Numbered from the stretch's first letter, positions 1-8,226 are shown. The stretch is 15,573 bases of DNA from an uncultured Collinsella sp. (GCA_934643145.1 CAKUBM010000037.1:1-15573), one strand, 5' to 3'. The notes: generated by a model from the letters alone, not told the origin. Made by a program: numbers and translations.

Positions 1-4
1 TGCT

Positions 5-42
5 CGCACGAAGGCCACATTAAGTGGCCTTCGGCTCGTGCG
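5..42. other. Hairpin at the left edge
   Basis: CGAAGGCCAC (9-18) pairs perfectly with GTGGCCTTCG (24-33) around the loop ATTAA. An outer CGCACG/CGTGCG pairing (5-10 with 37-42) can extend it if three to five bases bulge out. No T-run follows on either strand, so it is not a textbook intrinsic terminator. It may still mark the 3' end of a gene lying left of the window. Confidence 0.6.
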
Positions 43-65
43 GAACTTGTATCGAGCAAAGCCCC

Positions 66-114
66 AAACCGCTCCCATAGCGGTTTTCCGTTCCGCCGTT
101 CTAACGAACGGCGG
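66..114. other. Two adjacent short hairpins
   Basis: AAACCGCT (66-73) pairs with AGCGGTTT (79-86) around CCCAT. Because an A-run precedes the stem and a short T-run ends it, this could act as a weak bidirectional terminator. Seven bases on, CCGCCGTTC (93-101) pairs with GAACGGCGG (106-114) around TAAC. Both stems are perfect. I see no gene in 1-270. Confidence 0.55.
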
Positions 115-129
115 CTGACTCGACGCTGC

Positions 130-229
130 AAACGCCTCTGATGGCCAATCTGCCGTTCAACTTCGGGCGCATGGGCAGAAGCCCTATGCGCCCTTGTTTC
201 ACGGCACCTTGGCTCATCAGAGGCGTTTT
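130..229 (+). other. Long three-tier stem-loop upstream of folC (structured RNA or terminator candidate)
   Basis: A 14-bp perfect outer stem joins AAACGCCTCTGATG (130-143) to CATCAGAGGCGTTT (215-228), with GCC/GGC continuing it past one bulged T. A middle helix pairs TGCCGT (151-156) with ACGGCA (201-206). An inner helix pairs GGGCGCAT plus GGGC (165-176) with GCCC plus ATGCGCCC (181-193) around an AGAA tetraloop. The element ends in TTTTC, which would suit termination of an upstream transcript. It could equally be a structured leader or a miniature palindromic repeat. It ends about 40 nt before folC. I do not recognise it as a known RNA family. Confidence 0.5.
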
Positions 230-270
230 CGCTGACTATCCTCTACCTATACTGTTTCAATTTGCTATGA

Positions 271-1629
271 ATGGCGGTTCTGAAAATGCCTAAGCGTTCT
301 GGCTCATATGTTGTGCCGTTCTCGTTTGATTTGCTTTCGTTTGGTGAGGCTGTTGGGCTGGCTGCTGATACGGGGCGGATTTCTGGGGATGCTGGGCCGT
401 TGTTGGAGACGGTTGTCGATATGCTCGATGAGCTGGGGCGTCCTGATGAGTATTTTGATTGCATCCAGGTTGCTGGTACCAATGGCAAGACTTCGACGAC
501 GCGTTTTTCGGCTGCCATTCTTCGTGGCGAGGGGCTTAAGACCGCGCTGTATACGTCGCCGCAGCTGGTGCGTTATCCCGAGCGCATGGAGGTTGATGGT
601 CGCGTAGTGAGCGATGAGGCGTTTGCCTGCGGTGTTTCTGCCGCCGTTGAGGCGGGGCGTCGCGTGAATGCCCATCGTGTGGCGGCGGGGGAGCGTGCCT
701 ATACCATCACGCCGTTTGACCTTTTGACGGCCGCTGCACTTGTGGTGTTTGCCGAGGCTGCGGTGGATGTTGCCGTGCTTGAGGTTGGCATGGGCGGACG
801 CTGGGATGCTACGAGTGCGACCGATCCCGTCGCCGTTGCCATTACGGGCATCGGGCTCGATCACACACGTATTTTGGGCGACACGCTCGAGGCCATTGCG
901 GGGGAGAAGGCTGCGGTTATCAAGCCCGGGCGCCTGGTTGTTTTGGGCGAGGGTACGCATGAGGCGAGTGTTCAGCGTGTGATGGATACGCGTTGTCGCG
1001 AGTGCGGCATTGTGCCGCTGGTGGTGAGCCATGCCACGACCAAGGTGCCGGCGCATGTGGGCGATACGGTTGAGTTTAGCTGCACTACGCCGCGTGCGAT
1101 TTATACGTCGAGCATGGTCAAGCCGGCGTATCAGCCGCAGAATGCTGCGTGCGCGATTATGCTGTGCGAGGGGTATCTGGGTCGCGAGCTCGATCATGAC
1201 AAGCTCGATGCGTCGCTTATGGGCTGCCCCACGCCGGGCCGATTTGATGTGCTGGGAACTGATCCGCTCAAGCTGATCGACGCCTGCCATAACCCTCAGA
1301 GCTGCGAGAACTTTGTGAGCGCACTGGACGAGATCGATCCGTGTGTAGAGAATCGCCCCACGCTACTGTGCGCCGCGCTGGCCGACAAGGACGTGGCGGG
1401 TATTGTCGATGTTTTGATCCCGGCCTTCCCGCGCGTGGTCGTAACCCAGACTGATTCCGATCGCGCCCTGCCGGCAGAGGAGCTCGCCGCCCTGGTGGAC
1501 GCCGACAAACTCGCGGGCGTATACCCCAGCGTATCTGAGGCCCTCGCCGCCTTCGAAGCCGCGGGTGAACCCTTCGTAGCAGCCGGCACCATCACCCTAG
1601 CCGGCGAAGTAGCCGCCCTGCTCCGTTAA
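271..1629 (+). CDS. folC: Bifunctional folylpolyglutamate synthase / dihydrofolate synthase (FolC, Mur ligase family)
   Basis: ATP-dependent ligase expected to add glutamate to dihydropteroate and/or to (tetrahydro)folate in the cytoplasm, completing folate synthesis and polyglutamylating cofactors for retention. The 452-residue length fits the family. Visible motifs are the Mur-ligase P-loop GTNGKTST (residues 69-76), YTSPQL (94-99, the SPHL substrate-binding segment of FolC with H replaced by Q), EVGMGGRWDAT (171-181), GLDHT (195-199), EKAAVIKPG (212-220) and the C-terminal-domain signatures PGRFDVLG (322-329) and DACHNP (337-342, the DxxHNP segment). The start at 271 gives the longest protein; ATG at 286 is an alternative, and neither has a clear Shine-Dalgarno sequence. 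Codons shift from T-ending in the first half to C-ending near the end. The gene stands alone, with a dispersed repeat abutting its stop codon. Confidence 0.95.
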   Translation: MAVLKMPKRSGSYVVPFSFDLLSFGEAVGLAADTGRISGDAGPLLETVVDMLDELGRPDEYFDCIQVAGTNGKTSTTRFSAAILRGEGLKTALYTSPQLVRYPERMEVDGRVVSDEAFACGVSAAVEAGRRVNAHRVAAGERAYTITPFDLLTAAALVVFAEAAVDVAVLEVGMGGRWDATSATDPVAVAITGIGLDHTRILGDTLEAIAGEKAAVIKPGRLVVLGEGTHEASVQRVMDTRCRECGIVPLVVSHATTKVPAHVGDTVEFSCTTPRAIYTSSMVKPAYQPQNAACAIMLCEGYLGRELDHDKLDASLMGCPTPGRFDVLGTDPLKLIDACHNPQSCENFVSALDEIDPCVENRPTLLCAALADKDVAGIVDVLIPAFPRVVVTQTDSDRALPAEELAALVDADKLAGVYPSVSEALAAFEAAGEPFVAAGTITLAGEVAALLR

Positions 1630-1630
1630 C

Positions 1631-1710
1631 CCATCCCCTCATCAGTTGCGGTGAAATAGGGACTGTTTGGGGCTTCTAACTGCAAAAACAGGAACTATTC
1701 CACCGCAACT
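1631..1710. repeat. 80-nt dispersed palindromic repeat, copy 1
   Basis: Begins 1 nt after the folC stop. Arms 1644-1668 and 1686-1710 pair at 21 of 25 positions. The whole 80 nt aligns without gaps to the complement of 9368-9447, with the first 38 nt differing at only two positions; the loop and part of the distal arm are diverged. The shared flank CCATCCCCTCAT shows that the repeat unit extends beyond the palindrome. The form is that of a REP- or MITE-like mobile palindrome. No T-run follows, so termination of folC by it is uncertain. Confidence 0.75.
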
Positions 1711-1723
1711 TAGCAAAGCAGTC

Positions 1724-1792
1724 TATTTGGGACGGGACGGGGCTTTTTTGACTACCCTGCAAGTGGGTAGTCAAAAAAGCCCCGTCCCAAAT
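1724..1792. repeat. 24-bp-arm palindrome of the GGGACGGGGCTTTTTT family
   Basis: Arms 1734-1757 and 1765-1788 are perfect complements around the 7-nt loop TGCAAGT. The left arm is preceded by an extra GGGAC, a 5-bp tandem duplication absent from the right arm, and the outer ATTTGGGAC/AAAT bases also match. Related half-copies lie at 7981-8000 and, on the other strand, at 9461-9486. The six-T run lies inside the 5' arm rather than after the stem, so this is not a canonical intrinsic terminator in either direction. Confidence 0.75.
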
Positions 1793-1876
1793 TAGCTACC
1801 CTGGGGTGCCCGTTTACGAATTCGTTTCTGCCGCTTAACCTGTAACATATTGCATAGTTCCTCCCACGAAGGATAT

Positions 1877-1924
1877 GCTCAACTTAACTTGCCGATCGGA
1901 CCTGTGCTGTTTGGTCCGTTGAGC
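1877..1924 (+). promoter_or_regulatory. Leader hairpin just upstream of the surface-protein ribosome binding site
   Basis: GCTCAAC (1877-1883) pairs with GTTGAGC (1918-1924), and CGGACC (1897-1902) pairs with GGTCC(G) (1913-1918), with a 13-nt asymmetric internal loop. The structure ends six bases before the Shine-Dalgarno sequence, so it could affect translation or mRNA stability. A promoter was not confidently placed in 1793-1876; CATATT (1846-1851) is at best a weak -10. Confidence 0.35.
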
Positions 1925-1929
1925 GTGTC

Positions 1930-1936
1930 GGGAGGA
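1930..1936 (+). promoter_or_regulatory. Ribosome binding site fixing the surface-protein start at 1940
   Basis: GGGAGGA sits three bases before the ATG at 1940. This start gives a signal peptide directly at the N-terminus. The longer open frame from TTG at 1850 has no ribosome binding site and would bury the signal peptide. Confidence 0.85.
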
Positions 1937-1939
1937 AAC

Positions 1940-4900
1940 ATGAACAGAAGGCATGTTAACGCGGCCATTACCGCGGGTTTGGCTCTGACGATGACGGTCG
2001 GCTCGGTGCCGCCGCAGGCGTTTGCCGAGATGATGCAGGGTGATACCACCCAAGTCGTTGCCGAGCAAAGCGATGCGACGGGTGCGGCTGCCGCATCTGC
2101 GGACACCACCCAGCCAACTTCGCAAGACCAGAGTGAAGATAAGATTGTCTCTTTTGCCAGCCTGAACGAGCTGCACGTTGCCGAAGGCTCCGACGCCACG
2201 CTGCCCCAAACCGTGGCGGCAACCTACGAGAGCGGTGCCACCAAACAGGAGAACGTAACCTGGAAGCTGAACGGCGCTGACGCTCCAGCAACCCTGTCTC
2301 AACTGCCCGCCGGCTCGTATGAGTTCGAAGGCGCTGTCGATGGCGCCATGCAAACGGTCAAGCAGCGCGTGATTGTCGAGGCCGCTGCGGCAGACCCGGC
2401 AGCGGCAGAACCGGCGGCGGTAAACGCCCCAGATGCCACCGTGACGAGCAGCGAAAGCAACATTACCGTTGAGTCGATCGACGCTAACCCGATTCTAGAA
2501 AAATACGTCGGCGCTGATTACTACGGCCAGATCCAATCTTCGAGCGTTAAGGTAAAGCTGTCGGATGGCACTGAGACCTCGGCTTATGTTAATTGGGACG
2601 AAAAGTCGCAGACGGCATTTGATACGGCGACGGAGGAATCCGAAGTCCCCATCACCGGACAGATTACCGGCGTTAGCGTGAACAACAACTGGATCACGCT
2701 CGCGGAGCCGTACGAAGTGAGCGGCGTGCTTAAGGTATACGTTCCTCGCTCAACCAGCAATGGCCTGTGGTCAAAATGGACTGCGGCAGGCATTGCGCCC
2801 ACGCTTCCGACTGACATTTCGGTCGATTATTCAAATGGCCAGTCTTTCTCGTGCCCGGTTGAGTGGAATGAAATCTCGGCAGACCAGTACCAAAAGGAAG
2901 GAACCTTTGTTGTCGAGGGGCATTTGAAGAACTATCCTTCCATGCTCGCGCACTGCACGGTTGCAGTCCGCGCGGTCAAGAGCGTCCAGACGGAGTTAAC
3001 GTGTACAGCTCTTATCGGCGAGACCCCGTATCTTCCCTATTCAGCTTCGGTCGTCTTTGATAATGGTGCTACCGAGCAGGTCCCGATATCTTGGGACGCT
3101 GTCGACGCGTCGCTTTACTCTAAAGCGGGAACGTTTACGGTCAAAGGCAAACTCAATGGTTTCGATTACCGTGAGGTTACCTGCACCGTTACCGTCAAAG
3201 ATCCTAAGGATGTGCTCGATCTTAATTCACTGAGGTTCGAGCGCGTTGTCGGAGACAACACTCCTCTTAGCACGTATGTCTATTTCCCGGTTACACAGTC
3301 AAATAACACTACATACACCCAAGGCTATCAGGTTAACTGGGACAACGCCGACGTGTCTCAATTCCAAAAGGCCGGTACCTATACGGTCACGGGCACGCTC
3401 ACATCGTATAATGCGCCAGCCGTTAACGGTCTTAAGGTAACCGCTCAGGTCGAGGTCAAAGAAGTTGCTTCTATCGACGCTCTTACGCCCGTTAACACGC
3501 CCGTCGGCGTACGTCCTACAACGGGTGGCGGTCTTCCCAGCAGCGTTGAGGTTGCTTTTACCGACGGTACAAAGAAGCAGTGCAACATTGCATGGGATCC
3601 CATTTTGGACACGCAGGTGGCAAGCGAGGGGTCGTTTAATCTTTCCGGTTCGCTGTCGTATTGGACCAATACCTCATCTTCATCGTCTACTCAGGTGGAG
3701 CTGGGTGACAGCAATCGAGTCACGGCGACCATCTCCGTCCGCGCCCTGCAGATGCCTTCCTCGACATCGACAAGCACGCTTATCGGATGCCAGCCCAATA
3801 TGCCGGGTTCAATTGAGGCCACGATGTGGAATGGCTCGCGAGGCAATTTCCCCGTTCAGTGGTCGACGATTAGTCAGGACGCCCTAAAGAACCTTGGCCA
3901 GATTACGGTTAGCGGATACTTTACCGGCTCTAACATTCCGGCTACGGCGACGGTCAATGTGTGCGATCTTGAAGACAGTTACATTGGCAAGATTCCTTAT
4001 GTTCCCGGCGCAGGTCTCTTGGCTCCGGGTTATGCGACCACGTTGTATTTATCGGACGGCAGCTCCTTCTATCCCAGGTACTCTTCGGGGAATTCTTATA
4101 ACTGGGATGAATTTCCCCAAGAGCTGTTGGACGGCAAGCCGGGCGAGTACGAAATTACCGGCACCATTGCCGGCTCGCTGGCAAAGATTAGCGCCGTCGC
4201 AGTGTGCGACGAGGTCAAGGGCGTCAATAACTATAACGATAGCGGCGTGACGCTTGGACAGTCGTACGAGGACTGGCGTGTTATCTACCCCGGCGAGGAA
4301 GTTAATCTGGACTATTTCACTGTTTCTGGCGCTCTGCAAAACGGAACGGCCTTTAACGACCTGCACGTCAACTGGGACGCCTACGATAGGTGCCCCCAGA
4401 AAGACTGCACGATCACTGGAACGGTCGCCGGAACGACAATCCCGGTGAAAGTACATGTCATCGTGACTAAAGACTGGGAGGCTCAGCCTCAGGCCATTAC
4501 GGTGCTCAAGGGCAGCGACGGTTCTGCCTTGCTTCCCAACTATGTCGAGCTTGTCAGCCCCGATGCGACTGAACACCCGGAGTATTCCCGCAAATACGCC
4601 GAGGCCAAGTGGAATACGAAGGGCTTCGATTGGACCCAGGGCGGCGTGGTCCGCGGTACTGCAACAATTAGCTTTAGCACGGGATACGGCATGCAGACGG
4701 TCGATGTTCCGATTGCCGCCACCGTTAAAATCGCGAGTAAGGCAACCTCAGTGCAGGGCGGAACCATATGGACCGTCCCCGGCGTCAAGCCGATCCTGCC
4801 GGAATACCTTGAGGTTCGATACGACAACGATGTGTCTTCTGAGCCCCAGCGCGAAAAGGTCACATGGGACCGTGTCGCCGCTGACGCGTATGCCAAGGAT

Positions 4901-7891
4901 GGCTCGTTTAAGGTGAAGGGCAAACTGCAGGGTGGTGCCGAGGCGACTATAACCGTCGATGTCTGCTCCGTCACCTCTGTCGCCGTTCCTGAACGCATCA
5001 ACACTGCCAGCGGTGTTTTCCCCGAGCTGCTGTGGAATGTTACGGTTGCCACGAGTGACGGTAAAACTCACAATGCCCAGGTTCAATGGGATGGCATTCG
5101 CCCGTCGGTTTACACCGGAGAGCCGGGGAAGGTCACGACGGTGTCTGGTGCGCTGTTCGCAAGCGGGCTTAACAATGGCTATGGCGAGGGCACGAACACC
5201 GGCCTCACTGTTCAGACCAAAATCGTTATCCAGGGCGTGGAGAAGGCAATCGACAACGGCGAGACCGCGGTGACCACCAGGGCCGGTACCGCTCCGACCA
5301 TGCCGTCCAAGATGGCGGTCGAGATGAGCGACGGCTCCGTTTCGACGGCGGCTATTGATTGGGACCCGATTGCGCCCGAGAAGTACGAGCAGCCCGGCAC
5401 GTTCTATGCGACGGGTCATGTGGTCGGCTTTGATGCCGCTGCTGTTATGGCGCTGCTGGACGACGACGGACAAAAGATCGGCGTTGATGAGAACGGCAAC
5501 GTGACTGCCAAGGTGACGGTTGCCGACAAGAAGGCGAAGAAGGTCGCGTTGCAGCCCGAGGCAGTCGTGGTCAACACTACTGCCGGGTCGATGCTGGAAC
5601 TGCCAGATGCCGTGTCCGTGTATTTCTCGGATGGCTCAGCACGACACATTCAAAGCAGTTTGGGCGGCATCGAGATCGAAAAGTGGACCGACACCGACGG
5701 CATCGACCTCTCCAAGCCGCTCGCCAAGAAGGGCACATACAAACTCGTCGGCAAGCTCAAGGATGTCGACAACGTCAACGCCATCGTGTACGTCAACGTC
5801 TCCGAGGCGCCGCGAACCATCACCAAGCTCGAGGCCAAGTCGTTTAGCGTTGCCAAGGGTACGTCCAAACAGGACCTGTATGCCCAGATGCCCAAGCAGG
5901 TTGTGGCGACCTATTCCGATGGCTCGACCGATCTGCTCGACATTGACGTGTGGGATCTTTCTAACGTCACGGACAAGCTGCTCAACGGAACCGGCACCGT
6001 GGAGATCACGGGCACGGTTAAGCTCAACGGTGCCAAGGTGACCTGCAATGTGACCGTGGTGGATCAGGATGCCCAGACGCCCGACCACGTCGAGCCGATC
6101 GATGCTATTGAGATTGCGGATAATGCCAAGGTCAGCGACCTTATGGATAAGTTGCCGTCCAAGGTGTCGGTGGTCATGAAGGACGGCAAGACCAAGAACG
6201 AGACGCCCGTTAAGTGGTCTCAGGTCGACAGCCTGGGCCGTGCCGGCACCGAGTTTGAGGTCACGGGCCTAACGGACAACGGCATGACCGTTAAGGCTCA
6301 GGTCAAGGTGACGGCGCATATTGTCGACATCGATATCGCTGAAGACATTGTTGTCGTGCGCGGCACCAAGGCGGACGACGTTTTGGCCGGGCTGCCTGCC
6401 ACGGTCACGGCGATTTACTCGGATGACACCGAGTCCGATGTCGATGTGAAGTGGGACACCAAGGGCCTCTCCGACAAGGACTTTGCGAAGGAGGGCGAGG
6501 TCACGGTCAAGGGCAAGGTTGCCGGCACCGATCAAAAGGCAGAGTGCACGATTACGGTCGTGAAGAGTGATGCCGAGATTCCGGCGTCCGTTGAGCCTGT
6601 TGCGGGCGTTAGCGTTCCCGAGGGCGCATCGGCCGACGCCGTGCGTGATGCGCTCAAGGGCGTGAAGGCGACCGTTCGCATGAAGGGCGGCAAGACGACG
6701 GCGGAGTCCGAGATCACATGGACTGAGGTTCCTGCCGCGGCCGACACGTACGGCAACAGCGTCGTCGCCAAGGGCGTGACGGTGAACGGCAACCTGCCGG
6801 TCGAGGTCATTGTTACCTCCACGACGAAGATCAACAAGGTTGCCGAGGTACCGCAGATCACGGTCGAGCGCGATGCGAAGGCCGACGCCGTGACGGGGCA
6901 GCTGCCCAAGAAGGTCACCGTGACCTATTCCGATGGTCACACGGATGAGGCCGCGGTCACGTGGAATACGGATGGCCTGGACAAGCAGCTTGCCGCTGTT
7001 GGCGAGTACACGATCGAGGGCTCCGTTGAGGGCACGACGCTCAAAGCGACCTGCAAGCTGGTTGTCGAGACGCCGGCAAGCGAGATTCCCGTGAGGCCTG
7101 CGACGTTCGCTCCCGTTGAGGTGTTTGAGGCAAGCTCTGCCGACGATGTGCTAAAGGCGCTGCCCAAGAAGGTCTCCGTGATGATGAAGGACGGCAGCCA
7201 GGAGGACTACGACGTCGATTGGGAGAATGTTCCCGCATTGGACTGGGGTGCCGATGACGTGACCGTGGGCGGTAAGGTTCGCGGTACGGAGCTTACTGTC
7301 AGCTGCAGGGTACGCGTTAAGCCGCGCCCGGCAGCCAGCGGGCTTGTTATCGTTGACCAAAACGGCAAGGCCACGACTGCCGAGACCGTTCTCAAGGTAG
7401 AGCGCGGCAAGGAAATTGACCTTGCTGCCGCGGCGAGCAATGCGGCCGATGGCGCGCTGCTGCGTGGTACCGTTACGTGGACCTCGTCCGACCAGACGAT
7501 CGCTACGGTCGAGAACGGTAAGGTCAAGGCCCTTAAGAACGGAACCGTCGTCATTACCGCGACGATGCCCGTTGACGGTGACGCCGCTGCGATTGCGACG
7601 CTTGCCGAGGATGGCGCTGCGGAGACGCCGGCGCCTCAACAGCTCACTGCTTCGGTGACTGTCGAGGTTGTTGAGCCTGTTGTTGTGCGGGAACCGACAG
7701 GCGGCAAGGATAACGGTGCCAAGCCCGATGCCAAGGATCCTTCGGGCAAGAAGAATGGCAAGAAGGCCGCTAAGGGAAACCTAGCCGAGACGGGCGACAA
7801 CGCTGCCGTGACCGTCGCGGCGCTTGGCGGAACTGGCTTGCTGGCGCTGATTGCCGCAGCGATTGAAAAGCTGCGCCATCGCACGGAGTAG
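1940..7891 (+). CDS. Giant sortase-anchored surface protein with about 20 Ig-like (Big_4-type) domains
   Basis: A 1983-residue secreted, cell-wall-anchored protein, probably an adhesin or stalk; no catalytic domain is visible. The N-terminus MNRRHVNAAITAGLAL with VPPQAFA is a signal peptide cleaved near residue 29. From about residue 72 to 1795 I count twenty tandem repeats of 75-100 residues with the bacterial Ig-like group 4 pattern: a LPxxVxVxYxDG strand pair, then VxWD, a GxFxVxGxVxG hairpin and a closing VxVxV strand. Domain 21 (about 1800-1915) looks like Big_2 (VTWTSSDQTIATVENGKVKA). A Gly/Lys-rich wall-spanning linker follows, then LAETG (1948-1952, an LPXTG variant), a hydrophobic helix and the tail EKLRHRTE. 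Domains 15-20 form three A-B pairs. A leader hairpin precedes the gene and a strong terminator follows. Ligand and binding function cannot be told from sequence. Confidence 0.93.
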   Translation: MNRRHVNAAITAGLALTMTVGSVPPQAFAEMMQGDTTQVVAEQSDATGAAAASADTTQPTSQDQSEDKIVSFASLNELHVAEGSDATLPQTVAATYESGATKQENVTWKLNGADAPATLSQLPAGSYEFEGAVDGAMQTVKQRVIVEAAAADPAAAEPAAVNAPDATVTSSESNITVESIDANPILEKYVGADYYGQIQSSSVKVKLSDGTETSAYVNWDEKSQTAFDTATEESEVPITGQITGVSVNNNWITLAEPYEVSGVLKVYVPRSTSNGLWSKWTAAGIAPTLPTDISVDYSNGQSFSCPVEWNEISADQYQKEGTFVVEGHLKNYPSMLAHCTVAVRAVKSVQTELTCTALIGETPYLPYSASVVFDNGATEQVPISWDAVDASLYSKAGTFTVKGKLNGFDYREVTCTVTVKDPKDVLDLNSLRFERVVGDNTPLSTYVYFPVTQSNNTTYTQGYQVNWDNADVSQFQKAGTYTVTGTLTSYNAPAVNGLKVTAQVEVKEVASIDALTPVNTPVGVRPTTGGGLPSSVEVAFTDGTKKQCNIAWDPILDTQVASEGSFNLSGSLSYWTNTSSSSSTQVELGDSNRVTATISVRALQMPSSTSTSTLIGCQPNMPGSIEATMWNGSRGNFPVQWSTISQDALKNLGQITVSGYFTGSNIPATATVNVCDLEDSYIGKIPYVPGAGLLAPGYATTLYLSDGSSFYPRYSSGNSYNWDEFPQELLDGKPGEYEITGTIAGSLAKISAVAVCDEVKGVNNYNDSGVTLGQSYEDWRVIYPGEEVNLDYFTVSGALQNGTAFNDLHVNWDAYDRCPQKDCTITGTVAGTTIPVKVHVIVTKDWEAQPQAITVLKGSDGSALLPNYVELVSPDATEHPEYSRKYAEAKWNTKGFDWTQGGVVRGTATISFSTGYGMQTVDVPIAATVKIASKATSVQGGTIWTVPGVKPILPEYLEVRYDNDVSSEPQREKVTWDRVAADAYAKDGSFKVKGKLQGGAEATITVDVCSVTSVAVPERINTASGVFPELLWNVTVATSDGKTHNAQVQWDGIRPSVYTGEPGKVTTVSGALFASGLNNGYGEGTNTGLTVQTKIVIQGVEKAIDNGETAVTTRAGTAPTMPSKMAVEMSDGSVSTAAIDWDPIAPEKYEQPGTFYATGHVVGFDAAAVMALLDDDGQKIGVDENGNVTAKVTVADKKAKKVALQPEAVVVNTTAGSMLELPDAVSVYFSDGSARHIQSSLGGIEIEKWTDTDGIDLSKPLAKKGTYKLVGKLKDVDNVNAIVYVNVSEAPRTITKLEAKSFSVAKGTSKQDLYAQMPKQVVATYSDGSTDLLDIDVWDLSNVTDKLLNGTGTVEITGTVKLNGAKVTCNVTVVDQDAQTPDHVEPIDAIEIADNAKVSDLMDKLPSKVSVVMKDGKTKNETPVKWSQVDSLGRAGTEFEVTGLTDNGMTVKAQVKVTAHIVDIDIAEDIVVVRGTKADDVLAGLPATVTAIYSDDTESDVDVKWDTKGLSDKDFAKEGEVTVKGKVAGTDQKAECTITVVKSDAEIPASVEPVAGVSVPEGASADAVRDALKGVKATVRMKGGKTTAESEITWTEVPAAADTYGNSVVAKGVTVNGNLPVEVIVTSTTKINKVAEVPQITVERDAKADAVTGQLPKKVTVTYSDGHTDEAAVTWNTDGLDKQLAAVGEYTIEGSVEGTTLKATCKLVVETPASEIPVRPATFAPVEVFEASSADDVLKALPKKVSVMMKDGSQEDYDVDWENVPALDWGADDVTVGGKVRGTELTVSCRVRVKPRPAASGLVIVDQNGKATTAETVLKVERGKEIDLAAAASNAADGALLRGTVTWTSSDQTIATVENGKVKALKNGTVVITATMPVDGDAAAIATLAEDGAAETPAPQQLTASVTVEVVEPVVVREPTGGKDNGAKPDAKDPSGKKNGKKAAKGNLAETGDNAAVTVAALGGTGLLALIAAAIEKLRHRTE
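5815..7325 (+). repeat. Three tandem two-domain (A-B) units inside the surface protein
   Basis: Ig domains 15/17/19 (type A, YSDGxTD or YSDDTESD followed by a WDTKGL-like or WNTDGL segment) alternate with 16/18/20 (type B, MKDGK-like or MKGGK, then SQV/TEVP/ENVP). Unit starts are near 5815, 6319 and 6829, about 500 bp apart. Acidic or proline linkers (for example QDAQTPDHVEP and SDAEIPASVEP) join A to B. This indicates duplication of a two-domain block rather than of single domains. Domains 1-14 are far more divergent from each other. Confidence 0.7.
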
Positions 7892-7921
7892 CGTCGAGGG
7901 CGTAGTTCATTAGGTCACAAG

Positions 7922-7965
7922 AAGGCCTCCCGGTTCTCGTCAGGGAATCGGGAGGCCTTTCGTTT
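7922..7965 (+). terminator. Intrinsic terminator of the surface-protein gene
   Basis: AAGGCCTCCCG (7922-7932) pairs perfectly with CGGGAGGCCTT (7949-7959) around a 16-nt loop, followed by TCGTTT. It lies 30 nt after the stop codon. The leading GAA on the other strand could give weak function against transcription arriving from the right. Confidence 0.85.
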
Positions 7966-7979
7966 GACTGTAGCGCAGC

Positions 7980-8003
7980 TAATTTGGGACGGAGCTTTTT
8001 GCC
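7980..8003. repeat. Half-copy of the GGGACGGGGCTTTTTT palindrome
   Basis: AATTTGGGACGGAGCTTTTT (7981-8000) matches the left arm and flank of the palindrome at 1724-1792 with one substitution, minus the GGGAC duplication, but here no matching second arm follows. It is probably a decayed or partial copy. Confidence 0.5.
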
Positions 8004-8032
8004 TTGAGCGGATTGCTCGCCACGAAATGGGG

Positions 8033-8164
8033 CTATCTACTACGTTTTGGCGACTACCCTCGACCACACGGAAAATCGTGAAATCAAAACCGCAGGTAGA
8101 CGACTTGCTGGTTTTCAAAAAAGACCCGCATGGTCGACCCATGCGGGTTAAACGTAGTAGATAG
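8033..8164. mobile_element. 132-bp MITE-like element with 15-bp terminal inverted repeats
   Basis: CTATCTACTACGTTT (8033-8047) and AAACGTAGTAGATAG (8150-8164) are perfect inverted repeats. Inside lie a 10-bp perfect hairpin ACCCGCATGG/CCATGCGGGT (8124-8133 with 8139-8148) and an AAAACC/GGTTTT pair (8086-8091 with 8110-8115). No coding frame of note and no clear target-site duplication are visible, so mobility is a guess. A structured RNA or a convergent-gene termination zone are alternatives. TTTTT follows at 8169-8173. Confidence 0.45.
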
Positions 8165-8192
8165 GCCGTTTTTGTGGCGCGGTGTTGGTGGG

Positions 8193-8223
8193 ATGTGTCA
8201 AAGGGACTGTCCCTTTGACACAT
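8193..8223. repeat. 31-bp near-perfect palindrome beside the metallopeptidase stop codon
   Basis: Fifteen-base arms (8193-8207 and 8209-8223) are perfect complements about a single central T, containing the core AAAGGGAC/GTCCCTTT. The palindrome ends three bases from the stop codon of the minus-strand metallopeptidase gene. It may serve as that gene's 3' hairpin, but no U-run follows on the minus strand. Confidence 0.7.
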
Positions 8224-8226
8224 TGG

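Noticed and set aside
1840..1848. CTGTAACAT upstream of the surface protein as a stray array repeat
   Set aside because: Only nine bases match part of the motif and no paired copy is at the expected distance; probably chance.
1850..1939. N-terminal extension of the surface protein from TTG at 1850
   Set aside because: No ribosome site at 1850; the GGGAGGA before 1940 and the signal peptide starting there decide the start.
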